From NCBI RefSeq assembly GCF_010983895.1, contig NZ_CP048836.1, positions 3,658,001 through 3,722,000 of the forward strand: DNA of 64,000 nucleotides, read 5' to 3'. Position numbers and translations under genes: made by a program. The stretch is from Nitrogeniibacter mangrovi (GTDB lineage: Bacteria > Pseudomonadota > Gammaproteobacteria > Burkholderiales > Rhodocyclaceae). Under the pieces are notes generated by a model. It was not told where the DNA came from. It saw only the letters and a list, made by a program, of their open reading frames with translations, and searched no databases. Shown piece by piece: positions 19,658-28,489 of the stretch. Positions within the stretch are counted from its first letter, which is position 1. Every line of letters begins with the position of its first letter.

Positions 19658-20436
19658 ATGACAGCACTTCACACCGACATCCTCGGCACGGGCGAACCCA
19701 TCGTCTTCATCCACGGCTCCTTCGCCACCACGTCCACCTGGCGCAAGATGGTCGACACGCTCGCCCGCGATCACCAGTGCATCCTGTTCAAGCTGCCCGG
19801 TCACGGCACCGCGCCCGCCCCCGATGATTACGACGCACCGACCATCGACACCGAGCTCGATCGGATCGACGCCGCGGTCCGTGACATCACCGACCGGCCG
19901 GTGCATCTGGTCGGACATTCCTATGGGGGCATGGTCGCGCTCGCCATGGCGCTGCGCGGCACGCTGCCGGTACGCCGGCTCACGCTGTTCGAGCCCGTCG
20001 CCGTGTGGGTGCTCGATGCCGCCGGCGACGCGGACATGGCCGCGCGGGTGACGGCGTTCGTCGACCGCTACCGGCAGGATGCCGCCGCCGGTGTGACCCA
20101 TGCCTGCGGTCAGGTGCTCGACTTCTGGGGGGCGCCGGCAGCTTCGCGCCGCTGCCGGAGGAGATCAAGGACGCCATGGCGCGCCTGACGCGCGACAACC
20201 TGCGCCACTGGGCGCTGTGCGCGTCGATCGCCACGCACCTGGACGATCTGCGCGCCCTGCACTGCCCCACCGACCTCGTCTGCGGCACCCGCTCCAACGA
20301 CGTCGCCCACGCCATCGTGCGCCACCTGCACGGCGCCCTGCCCGACAGCACCTGCCACGAAATCGACGGGGCGAGCCACTTCATGGTGACGACGCACCCG
20401 GAGGCCTGCCTCGAGATCCTGCGCGAACCGCGCTGA
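19658..20436 (+). pseudogene. Alpha/beta-hydrolase gene interrupted by a one-base frameshift
   Basis: Two overlapping frames together make one alpha/beta hydrolase of about 259 residues. The first (from ATG 19658) has the oxyanion motif FIHGSF, the nucleophile elbow VGHSYGG and LFEPVAVW, and runs normally to DFWG. It then turns into arginine-rich nonsense and stops at 20188. From about 20128 the second frame continues the fold (FAPLPEEIKDAMARLTRDN, then the aspartate/histidine region GASHFMVTTHP) and stops at 20436. One extra G in the six-G run at about 20127-20132 would join them exactly. Either a base-calling deletion in a homopolymer or a real inactivation. If intact, a serine hydrolase of unknown substrate. 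Confidence 0.85.
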
Positions 20437-20450
20437 CGGCGCCGTCCGGC

Positions 20451-21254
20451 TCAGCGCAGCACGCTGTGCAGCATCTTGATGCACAGGAGCACGAGCACCC
20501 CGGCAAAGACCTTCTTGAGCACGCCGACCGGCAGCCGGTGCGCCAGCTTCGCACCCAGCGGCGCGGTAGCGACACTGACGAGCATGAGCACGAAGGCCGG
20601 CAGATAGATGTAGCCAGCGGTATACGGCGGCATCCCCGCCTCGCCCCAGCCGTTGCTCAGATAGCCGATGGTGCCGGCGATCGCGATCGGCAGGCCGACC
20701 GCGGCGGAGGTGCCGATGGCATGCTGCACGCGGACATTGCACCAGGTCAGGAACGGCACCGTGAGCGACCCGCCGCCGATCGCCACCAGGGCGGAAATGC
20801 CGCCGATGATCAGCCCCGCGAGACTCATGCCGGTCGAGCCGGGCAACTCGCGATGGGCCTTGGGCTTGATGTTCAGGAGCATCTGCACCGACACGTAGGC
20901 CATGAAGCAGGCAAAGAAGATCGCCAGCGACTTCGAATCGATGTGGGCGGCGATGAAGGTGGCGCCGTAGGTGCCGACGAGGATGGCCGGCGTCATCAGC
21001 TTGACCGCGTCCCAGCGCACGGCGCCGTGGGCATGATGCGCGCGCATGCTCGAGATCGAGGTCAGCACGATGCTCGCCATGGAGGTCCCGAGGGCGAGAT
21101 GGACCACCTTGTCGTCGGGGAAGCCCTGGGCGATGAACAGCGTGGTCAGGGACGGCACCATGATGCCGCCGCCGCCCACGCCGAGCAGGCCGGCGAAGAA
21201 TCCCACGAAAGCCCCCAGCAACGGATAGGCCAGCCACCACACATCAAAATTCAT
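20451..21254 (-). CDS. TauE/SafE-family sulfite/organosulfonate-type exporter
   Basis: 267-residue integral membrane protein with about eight hydrophobic helices in two repeats. The repeat signatures GLLGVGGGGIMVPSL near the start and ISALVAIGGGSLTVPFL in the middle define TauE/SafE (formerly DUF81). Substrate unassigned; relatives export sulfite, sulfoacetate or other small anions. Its start overlaps the end of the upstream EVE gene by 11 bases, so the two are translationally coupled. It converges on the broken hydrolase gene. Confidence 0.9.
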   Translation of the reverse strand: MNFDVWWLAYPLLGAFVGFFAGLLGVGGGGIMVPSLTTLFIAQGFPDDKVVHLALGTSMASIVLTSISSMRAHHAHGAVRWDAVKLMTPAILVGTYGATFIAAHIDSKSLAIFFACFMAYVSVQMLLNIKPKAHRELPGSTGMSLAGLIIGGISALVAIGGGSLTVPFLTWCNVRVQHAIGTSAAVGLPIAIAGTIGYLSNGWGEAGMPPYTAGYIYLPAFVLMLVSVATAPLGAKLAHRLPVGVLKKVFAGVLVLLCIKMLHSVLR

Positions 21255-21723
21255 CGGTCTTGCGTTCCAGTAACTGTTCGACGATGTAGGTCCATTCGTC
21301 CGGGTCGACGGGCGTGATCGACAGCCGATTGCCCTTCGCCAGGACGCGCATGTTCTCCAGCGCCGCGTGTTCGCGCAATTCGGGCAAACCCACCAGGCGC
21401 GTCTTGGCCACGAACTTCACGTCCACGTTGAACCAGCGTGGTTGCTCGCGGGTGGCCTTGGGGTCGTAAAAGCGGCTGGCCGGATCGAACTGGGTCTCGT
21501 CCGGATAGGCACTGGAGGCCACTTCGGCGATCCCCGCGATGCCCGGCTGCGGGCAGCTCGAATGATAGAAGAACAGGCGGTCGCCGGGACGCATCTGACG
21601 CATCATGAAGTTGCGCGCCTGGTAGTTGCGCACCCCGTACCAGGCCACCGTCTGCCCGGGCATGGCCGCCAGGTCGTCGATGGAACAGTCGTCCGGTTCG
21701 GACTTCATCAGCCAGTAGCGCAC
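21244..21723 (-). CDS. EVE-domain (YTH/PUA-like) protein
   Basis: 159 residues that are entirely one EVE domain: MRYWLMKSEPDDCSIDDL at the start, AWYGVRNYQARNFMMRQMRPGD, FFYHSSCPQPGIAGIAEV, and RLSITPVDPDEWTYI near the end. EVE domains share the PUA/YTH fold and bind modified bases in DNA or RNA. The single-domain form is widespread and housekeeping-like, unlike the EVE-nuclease fusions of defence systems. Upstream gene of a two-gene unit with the TauE/SafE permease. Confidence 0.93.
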   Translation of the reverse strand: MRYWLMKSEPDDCSIDDLAAMPGQTVAWYGVRNYQARNFMMRQMRPGDRLFFYHSSCPQPGIAGIAEVASSAYPDETQFDPASRFYDPKATREQPRWFNVDVKFVAKTRLVGLPELREHAALENMRVLAKGNRLSITPVDPDEWTYIVEQLLERKTDEF

Positions 21724-21913
21724 GATCGATCCCCAGTTGCGGTCAGGCCGCTACTTTACCAGCGCGGCCCGGCATCGGCGCATGCGTCCCGACACGAGAC
21801 ATGCGTCACACCCGCCGGTACGACGGGCCCCATGGCACGCCGTTTCGTCACGACATCCGGTTATGCTATCGCGCTAACGACAACAGCCCGATTCCCACCC
21901 CCCGTCTCCGAGC

Positions 21914-24784
21914 ATGCCCATGGACACTCTCTACCCCGCCGGCCCCCAGGACGCCCCGGCCTCGCTCACCCAGGCCACCGGCCGCTACAAACGCCACGCC
22001 TGGCTGGCCGTGATGAGCCTGCTGCTGTTCGTGGTGCTCTATGTCGCCCTGGCGGGCTGGTTCGCCTGGGTGGCCGGGTCCACCCTGCGCGAGGTGGCCG
22101 CGGGCGCCGACGATCCACTGTTCCAGGGCATCGTCGGCGGCTGCGCGGCGTTCCTGTCGATCTTCATGTTCAAGGCCGTCTTCTTCGTCAAGAAGGGGGG
22201 CGACAGCGAGGACGTCGAGATCACGGCGCAGGACCAGCCCCAGGTCTTCGCCTTCCTCAACCGGCTCGCGGACGAGGCCGGCGCGCCCCGTCCGCACCGG
22301 GTGTTCCTGTCGGCACGGGTCAACGCGGCGGTGTTCTACGACCTGTCCATCCTCAACCTGCTGTTCCCCTCCAGAAAGAATCTGGAAATCGGCCTGCCGC
22401 TGATCAACAGCCTCACCCTCAGCGAGCTCAAGGCGGTGCTGGCGCACGAATTCGGTCACTTCGCCCAGCGCTCCATGGCCATCGGCACCTGGGTCTACAT
22501 CGCGCAGCAGATCGCCGGCCAGGTGATCGCCAAGCGCGACATCCTCGACAAATTCCTCAGCGGACTGTCACGGGTCGATATCCGGATTGCCTGGATCGGC
22601 TGGGTACTGTCGCTCATCGTCTGGTCCATCCGCTCGCTCATGGACACGGTATTCACCGGTGTGGTGCTGGCCCAGCGCGCCCTGTCGCGACAGATGGAAT
22701 TCCAGGCGGACCTGGTCGCCGTCGCCCTCACCGGCAGCGACGAGCTGATCCACGCCCTGCACAAACTGCAGGCGGCTGACGACGCCTGGGATCGGACCCT
22801 GCAGTTCGCCAACGGCATGCTGGCGGACAAGCGCAAGCCGGCCGACCTGTTCGCCGTGCAGACCCGCATCGTCGAGCGCATGGGCCAGATCCTGGACGAT
22901 CCGGACCATGGCCGCATCCCGCAGGCCGCCACGCCCCGGGCGGCGTCCTATCGGGTGTTCAGGAACGCTTTCGCCCAACCGCCGCAGATGTGGTCCACCC
23001 ACCCGGCCAATGCCGATCGGGAACGCAACGCCAAGGCCCACTACCTGTCCGCCCCGCACGATGCGCGCAGCGCCTGGGCCCTGTTCGCGGACGCCGACGC
23101 GGTCAAAGCCCGCATCCATGACCATCTGATGGGCCACGCCGAAGGCGAGACCGCCAGCCGGGAGGAGACGCTGCAGCGACTGGACGAGGGCTACGCACGC
23201 ATCCGCTACGAGGCCCGCTACCGCGGCGCCTACCTCGGCCGCAGCCTGACCCGCCACGTCCACGAGCCGGCCGAGCTGTACCGGGACACGCTCTCCCACA
23301 CCGACATCGCCGAGGCGCTGCAGGCGCTGTACCCGCACCAGCTCTCCACCGACCTTCAACAGCTCAAGGAACTCAAGGAGGAGAAGCAACTACTCGAGGG
23401 GTTGCATGCACGCGTCCTCAAGACCCGCGACAAGCAGATCCGTTTCCGCGGGCGCGCCATCCGCCGCCGCGACCTGCCGGCCGCGATCGGCAAGGTCGGC
23501 GATGAAATCGAGAAGATCCAGGCACGCATCCTCGCTCACGACCGCCGCTGCCGCGCCGCCCACCTGGCCGCGGCTGAGCAGATCGCACCGGCATGGCGCC
23601 GCTACCTGATCGGGCTCATCGAGGTGCAACACTTCGCCGAACACAGCCTCGCCAATCTCGAGGATGCCCACGGTCTGTTGGGCAACGTGGTCGCCGTGGT
23701 GACGGCCGACGGCAAGGTGAGCCGACGCGAACTGAAACGTCTCCTCAAGACGGCGAACGCGCTGCACGCGGTGATGGCCGACCTGCACGCCTCGATCCGA
23801 GGGGTCACGCTGGATTCGACCCTGCAGGCGGCCCTGGGCACCACGTCCTTGAGCGAGGCGGCCGGCGACTTCGAGCTGCCACCGGCGGACAAGAAGAACA
23901 TCAACGACTGGATGAACGCAATCGACGGCTGGGTCGGTGCCCTCGGCGGGCCACTGTCCGCCCTGTGCAACGCCTGCCTCGAGCAGTTGCTGCACACCGA
24001 GCAGCAGGTGGCCGAGCACTCGCGCGACGGGACGACGCCGGGCGAGGCCCCGACACCCAGCACGGTCCCGGAACACTACGCCCGGCTCCTCGAAGGCGAG
24101 GAGCGCAAGCGCCAGACCCGACTGGGGCTGTGGGACCGCTTCCAGCTGGCGGATGGCTGGCTGCCGGCCACGGCGCGTCTGGTGGTGGCCGTCGCCATCG
24201 TCGGCGGCGTGCTCGGCTTCAGCCATCTGACCACCTTCACCTCGCCGCTGAGCATCTACAACGGCTTCAACCAGGTCATGACGGTCGAGGTGGACGGCAC
24301 CCGCATCGCCACCGTCGCCCCCTATTCGGCCGGCCATGCCGATGTGAGCATCGACGAGCAATCGCGCATCTCGGCGCACACCGCCGGCGGCGATCTGGTC
24401 GAACAGTTCCACCCGACCCTGAGCGGACGGCGTCAGCACTACATCTACAACATCGCCTCGGGCAGCCCCTTGATCCAGTGGACCGCGGTGTACGGCAATG
24501 TGGCCGAGCGGACCCCGAGCCGGCTGGGGGCACCGCGGTGGACGACGGCCCACGCGGACATCTACTTCGCCGAGCCGCCCAAGTCGATCAAGAGTTCGGG
24601 CCAAGGGGGCATGCGCACCGTGCTCTCGGGCGTCGACGCCGGGGTCACGCCCGAACAGACGCTCGGGGCGGTCGCAACCGATCAGACCCGCCGCGACCTG
24701 GTTCGCGCCCATCTGCGCTGGGACACTCCGGGATCGGCCACGGCAACCGCCTGGCGGACGCTGGCGGAACGGCTCGATCACTGA
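21914..24784 (+). CDS. Large membrane-bound M48-type metallopeptidase with TerB-like and C-terminal extra domains
   Basis: 956 residues, two to three times the usual M48 length. Order: TM helices about 30-52 and 72-92; M48 core with zinc motif HEFGH (178-182) and the third ligand in MEFQAD (about 262); another hydrophobic pair around 225-250; a charged helical middle with coiled coil near 485-510 (QLKELKEEKQLLE); a segment LLGNVVAVVTADGKVSRREL (about 588-608) that looks TerB-like; a TM near 751-770; and a C-terminal beta-rich domain with KSIKSSGQGG. Membrane-protein quality control is suggested by HtpX relatives, but the extra domains make substrate and side uncertain. Weak ribosome site at 21914; ATG 21920 is an alternative. 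Confidence 0.87.
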   Translation: MPMDTLYPAGPQDAPASLTQATGRYKRHAWLAVMSLLLFVVLYVALAGWFAWVAGSTLREVAAGADDPLFQGIVGGCAAFLSIFMFKAVFFVKKGGDSEDVEITAQDQPQVFAFLNRLADEAGAPRPHRVFLSARVNAAVFYDLSILNLLFPSRKNLEIGLPLINSLTLSELKAVLAHEFGHFAQRSMAIGTWVYIAQQIAGQVIAKRDILDKFLSGLSRVDIRIAWIGWVLSLIVWSIRSLMDTVFTGVVLAQRALSRQMEFQADLVAVALTGSDELIHALHKLQAADDAWDRTLQFANGMLADKRKPADLFAVQTRIVERMGQILDDPDHGRIPQAATPRAASYRVFRNAFAQPPQMWSTHPANADRERNAKAHYLSAPHDARSAWALFADADAVKARIHDHLMGHAEGETASREETLQRLDEGYARIRYEARYRGAYLGRSLTRHVHEPAELYRDTLSHTDIAEALQALYPHQLSTDLQQLKELKEEKQLLEGLHARVLKTRDKQIRFRGRAIRRRDLPAAIGKVGDEIEKIQARILAHDRRCRAAHLAAAEQIAPAWRRYLIGLIEVQHFAEHSLANLEDAHGLLGNVVAVVTADGKVSRRELKRLLKTANALHAVMADLHASIRGVTLDSTLQAALGTTSLSEAAGDFELPPADKKNINDWMNAIDGWVGALGGPLSALCNACLEQLLHTEQQVAEHSRDGTTPGEAPTPSTVPEHYARLLEGEERKRQTRLGLWDRFQLADGWLPATARLVVAVAIVGGVLGFSHLTTFTSPLSIYNGFNQVMTVEVDGTRIATVAPYSAGHADVSIDEQSRISAHTAGGDLVEQFHPTLSGRRQHYIYNIASGSPLIQWTAVYGNVAERTPSRLGAPRWTTAHADIYFAEPPKSIKSSGQGGMRTVLSGVDAGVTPEQTLGAVATDQTRRDLVRAHLRWDTPGSATATAWRTLAERLDH

Positions 24785-24792
24785 TGGCCGGC

Positions 24793-25173
24793 TTACGATC
24801 CAGCCGGCAACGGCGTCTGGGTCGAGGTCACGCAGTAGCGCGTCGCGCCCTCCGGCACCGGCCGTTGCGCCGAACCGGCACGGCAGGCGGCAACGTCATC
24901 GACCGGGGTCAACCCGAGCGCGTGCGCGCCCAGCGCCAGCACGTAGGCATGGCGTGGTGCCGTGCCCGCGTTGGCGTGGGAGAAGCGGGTGAACTGCAGC
25001 TCCGACGGGATGCAGCGGATCTGCTGGACGTTGGCACCGCCTTTTTTGAGGATGGCGCCCACGGCGACGGCGCGCTGCTCGCACTGGGCCTGGGTGGGGG
25101 TGTTCACGAAAGCAGCCGACAGCTGGCCATCGGCGAGCAGGGTCAGGATGACCATGACGAAAGCGGTGTTCAT
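24793..25173 (-). CDS. Small cysteine-containing exported protein, unknown function
   Basis: 126 residues, not recognised. It starts with a short hydrophobic stretch (FVMVILTLLADGQLSAAF) suggestive of a signal sequence, followed by a polar region with four cysteines (QCEQ, RCIP, ACRAG, YCVT) that could form two periplasmic disulfides. GGGAG stands seven bases before ATG 25173, which supports real translation. It converges on the large M48 gene with 8 bases between stops and lies on the same strand as the efflux operon, but 126 bases after it. Confidence 0.65.
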   Translation of the reverse strand: MNTAFVMVILTLLADGQLSAAFVNTPTQAQCEQRAVAVGAILKKGGANVQQIRCIPSELQFTRFSHANAGTAPRHAYVLALGAHALGLTPVDDVAACRAGSAQRPVPEGATRYCVTSTQTPLPAGS

Positions 25174-25299
25174 GCGCGGACTCCCGGCAACATGGCGCGG
25201 AGGGCGCGCCCGATCCGCTTACCGTAACATCCGCAGCCGGGCGCGCAGGTGATCGGCATCAGAAAAAATGCACGCCTCCGGCAGATCCGGGCGCCGACG

Positions 25300-26508
25300 C
25301 TACTCATGGCGCAAGGCATCGATCGGATCCAGACGGGCCGCCCGGCGGGCCGGGAAGAAGCCGAACACCACGCCGATGAGGGCGGAAAAGCCGAAGGACA
25401 GCAGGTTGATGCCCGGATCGAACAGGTAGGGCAGGCCCATGAGCGAGGCCAGGCCCACGGAGGCCAGCGTCGCCAGCACCACTCCGGTCAGCCCGCCCAG
25501 GCAGGCGAGCACCACCGCCTCGATGAGAAATTGCAGCAGCACTTCGCGCTCCATGGCGCCGATGGCCAGGCGGATGCCGATCTCGCGGGTGCGCTCGGTC
25601 ACCGACACCAGCATGATGTTCATGATGCCGATGCCGCCCACCAGCAGGCTCACCGCCGCCACCGCGCCGAGCAGTGCGGTCATCACCTGGGTAGTGCTCG
25701 ACAGGGTCTGGGCGATCTGCTTGGTGTCGAGCACGCTGAAGTCGTCGTCCTCGCCGTCGCCGATGTGGCGCAGCTCGCGCATCAGCGCCTCGAGCTGGGC
25801 CTTGACCCGGGTGGTGGACACCCCGTCGTCCACCGACACCAGCAGGCTGCTCACGTCGGTGCTGCCGGAGAGCCGGCGCTGCACCGTGCGCAGCGGCATC
25901 ACGATGGTGTCGTCCTGGTCGGAGCCGAAGGCCGACTGGCCCTTCTCGCCGAGCACGCCGATCACCTCGCAGGCGAACTGCTTGATGCGGATGCGCTCGC
26001 CGATCGGGTCGCCACCGCCGAACAGCTCGCGGCGGATGGTGTTGCCGACGATGCACACCGCGCGGCCGGCGCGCAGCTCGGTGGGGGTGAACTCGCGCCC
26101 GTCCGCCAGCGTCCAGTTGCCGGCGATGAAGTAGTCGTTGGTGGTGCCGGTCACCGTGGTGGACCAGTTGTTGTTGCCCACCACCACGGTCACGCCCTTG
26201 TTCACCCGCGGCGCCACCGCCTGGATGCCGCCGAGCTGGCTGCGGATGGTGTCCACCAGTTCGACCTTGAACGGCGCCGCGCCCGCCGCGGAGCTGCCCG
26301 GCCCGAGGCGCTGGCCCGGGCGCAGAATGAGCAGGTTGCTGCCCATGGCCGAGATCTGGTCGGAGATCGCCCGCGTGGCACCGTTGCCCAGGGTGACCAT
26401 GGTGATCACCGCGGACACCCCGATGACGATACCCAGCACGGTCAGGAAGGAGCGCAGCAGGTTGCGGCGGATCTCGCGCAGCGCCAGCAGCAGGGTGTTG
26501 CCGATCAT
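25300..26508 (-). CDS. ABC transporter permease (MacB/FtsX type), tripartite efflux
   Basis: 402-residue permease. TM1 at about 18-42 (LRSFLTVLGIVIGVSAVITM), a large periplasmic MacB-PCD domain of about 220 residues, then three FtsX helices at the end (LLGAVAAVSLLVGGIGIMN, MLVSVTERTREIGIRLAIGA, then FSALIGVVFGFFPARRAA). It corresponds to the membrane half of MacB encoded separately from its ATPase. Last gene of a four-gene operon; its start overlaps the ATPase gene by 4 bases. Confidence 0.93.
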   Translation of the reverse strand: MIGNTLLLALREIRRNLLRSFLTVLGIVIGVSAVITMVTLGNGATRAISDQISAMGSNLLILRPGQRLGPGSSAAGAAPFKVELVDTIRSQLGGIQAVAPRVNKGVTVVVGNNNWSTTVTGTTNDYFIAGNWTLADGREFTPTELRAGRAVCIVGNTIRRELFGGGDPIGERIRIKQFACEVIGVLGEKGQSAFGSDQDDTIVMPLRTVQRRLSGSTDVSSLLVSVDDGVSTTRVKAQLEALMRELRHIGDGEDDDFSVLDTKQIAQTLSSTTQVMTALLGAVAAVSLLVGGIGIMNIMLVSVTERTREIGIRLAIGAMEREVLLQFLIEAVVLACLGGLTGVVLATLASVGLASLMGLPYLFDPGINLLSFGFSALIGVVFGFFPARRAARLDPIDALRHE

Positions 26509-27215
26509 GCCCCCGCCTCCACCGCGGCGCTGTCGCTATCGACGCGCCCGTCGACGAAATGCACCTGCCGGGACGCGAAGGCGGCCATGTCGGGCTCATG
26601 GGTGACCATGAGCACGGTGATGCCGCGCGTCTCGTTGAGCTCGCGGATCAGCGCCATGATCTCGTGGCTGCGCTGGGTGTCCAGATTGCCGGTCGGCTCG
26701 TCGGCGAGCAGCACCGAGGGCCGGGTGACGATGGCGCGGGCGATGGCCACCCGCTGCTGCTGGCCACCCGACAGTTCCGCCGGGGTGTGATGGGCCCACT
26801 CGGTCAGTCCCACCAGTTCGAGCGCCTCGTGCGCATGCACATGGCGCGTGCGCGCCGGCTCGCCGCGATACAACAGCGGCAGCTCCACGTTCTCCAGCGC
26901 CGAGGTGCGCGCCAGCAGGTTGAAGCCCTGGAACACGAAACCCAGGTAGTTTCGCCGCAGCATCGCGCGCTGGTTGCGATCGAGCCGCTCCACCGCGGTG
27001 CCCAGGAAGCGATAGCTGCCGGTGGTGGGCGTGTCGAGGCAGCCGAGGATGTTCATCACCGTGGACTTGCCCGAACCGCTCGGCCCCATCACCGCCACGA
27101 ACTCGCCCTCGTCGATGCGCAGGTCCACCCCGCGCAGGGCCTGGAAGGCCGCGTGCCCCTGACCGTAGGTCTTGGTCACGCCCTCCAGTGCGATCAGCGG
27201 CACGGGCGCACTCAT
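26505..27215 (-). CDS. ABC transporter ATP-binding protein (MacB/LolD type)
   Basis: 236-residue ATPase powering the adjacent permease. Walker A GPSGSGKST, the Q-loop FVFQGFNLLARTSALENVEL, signature LSGGQQQRVAIARAI, Walker B VLLADEPTGNLD, H-loop VTHEPD. The start is ATG 27215, which overlaps the adaptor stop by 4 bases (ATGA); the longer upstream frame is antisense-like and was discarded. Family: MacB/LolD/FtsE mechanotransmission ABC systems. Confidence 0.94.
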   Translation of the reverse strand: MSAPVPLIALEGVTKTYGQGHAAFQALRGVDLRIDEGEFVAVMGPSGSGKSTVMNILGCLDTPTTGSYRFLGTAVERLDRNQRAMLRRNYLGFVFQGFNLLARTSALENVELPLLYRGEPARTRHVHAHEALELVGLTEWAHHTPAELSGGQQQRVAIARAIVTRPSVLLADEPTGNLDTQRSHEIMALIRELNETRGITVLMVTHEPDMAAFASRQVHFVDGRVDSDSAAVEAGA

Positions 27216-28489
27216 CGGCTCGCGCTCAGGGTGTCGGTGATGACCGCCTCGCCCGCCTTGAGCGCACCGCCGACGATCTCGGTCACGCGTCCGTCGGTCA
27301 CGCCGATGGTCACCGGCACCGCGACCGGGACGTTGTCGCGCAGCACCCACACCTGGCGCGCGGTGCTGCCGTCGGCCGGCTTCACGGTCTTGGCTTCGCG
27401 CGGCCGCGGCGGCCGCGGCATCAGGCGGCTGACCACCGAGCCGCTCTCCCGGGTGGTGGTCGGCGGCGTGAAACGCAGCGCCGCGTTGGGCACCACCAGC
27501 ACGTGCGTCTTGGTGGTGGTCACGATCTCCGCGGTGGCGGTCATGCCCGGCCGCAGGGAGAGATCGTCGTTGTCCACCTTGAGGGTGGTCAGGTAGGACA
27601 CCACGTTGTCGGTGGTCTGGGCCCCGTAGCTCACCCGCGTGATCTGCGCCGGGTAGCGGCGGTTCGGATAGGCATCCACGGAGAAGGTGGCCTGCTGGCC
27701 CTCGGCCACCTGGCCCACGTCGGCCTCGTCCACGTTCACCTGCAATTCCATCTGCGCCAGATCCTCCGCCAGGGTGAACAGCACCGGCGCCTGCAGCGAC
27801 GCGGCCACGGTCTGGCCCGGTTCCACGTCACGGGAGAGCACCACGCCGTTGATGGGCGACTTGATGGCCGCCTTGGCGAGGTTGGTCTCGGCGGTGCTGA
27901 GGGTCGCGCGGCGCTCGGTGACCGTGGCCTTCGCCGCCGCCAGATCGGCGCGGGCGCGCGCCAGGGCGGCCCGCCCCGTGTCCAGCTCCGCCCGGGAGGG
28001 CACCTTGCCGCCCGACAGGCGCGCCACTTCCTGCAGGCGCGCCAGGTTAGAGGCGGACTCGCTGACCGTGGCCTCGGCCTGCAGCACGCCGGCCTGCGCC
28101 GATTCCAGGGACGCACGGGCACTGGTGATGGCGTCCTTGAGCTTCGCGGTGTCGAGCTGGGCGATCACCTGCCCGGCCCGCACCGTGTCGTTGTCCTCCA
28201 CCAGCACATGGGTGATGATGCCCGACAGTTCGCTGCCCACATCGACCTTGTTGGTGGGCTGCAGGGTGCCGGTGGCCGAGACCGTCACCGTCAGGTCGCT
28301 GGTCGCCACCGCGGTGGTGCGATAGCGCGTCACCCCGTTGCCCGACCCGGCCGACAGCCACCATGCGGCCACGCCGGCCACCAGCAGGGCCACGATCACC
28401 CAGCCGATCCAGCGGGCACGCCCGGGTGCGTGCGATGGGCCCAGATCGAGCGCGGGCAGGCGCTGGGCCTGGGGTCTTTGTTCGGTCAT
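27212..28489 (-). CDS. Periplasmic adaptor (membrane-fusion) subunit, MacA-like
   Basis: 425-residue adaptor bridging permease and outer-membrane channel. One TM at about 28-48 (IGWVIVALLVAGVAAWWL), the split lipoyl domain (LQPTNKVDVGSELSGIITHV and IKSPINGVVLSRDVEPGQTV), an alanine-rich helical hairpin at about 110-190, beta-barrel and membrane-proximal domains. Overlaps both neighbours by 4 bases. The long helical hairpin and MacB-type partners indicate a MacAB-TolC-like pump for antibiotics, siderophores or peptides; substrate unknown. Confidence 0.93.
   Translation of the reverse strand: MTEQRPQAQRLPALDLGPSHAPGRARWIGWVIVALLVAGVAAWWLSAGSGNGVTRYRTTAVATSDLTVTVSATGTLQPTNKVDVGSELSGIITHVLVEDNDTVRAGQVIAQLDTAKLKDAITSARASLESAQAGVLQAEATVSESASNLARLQEVARLSGGKVPSRAELDTGRAALARARADLAAAKATVTERRATLSTAETNLAKAAIKSPINGVVLSRDVEPGQTVAASLQAPVLFTLAEDLAQMELQVNVDEADVGQVAEGQQATFSVDAYPNRRYPAQITRVSYGAQTTDNVVSYLTTLKVDNDDLSLRPGMTATAEIVTTTKTHVLVVPNAALRFTPPTTTRESGSVVSRLMPRPPRPREAKTVKPADGSTARQVWVLRDNVPVAVPVTIGVTDGRVTEIVGGALKAGEAVITDTLSASR

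Noticed and set aside
21244-24784. EVE gene, TauE/SafE gene and large M48 gene as a defence island
   Set aside because: The EVE protein is the common single-domain form with no nuclease partner, and the neighbours are ordinary transport and protease families with no mobile-element signs.
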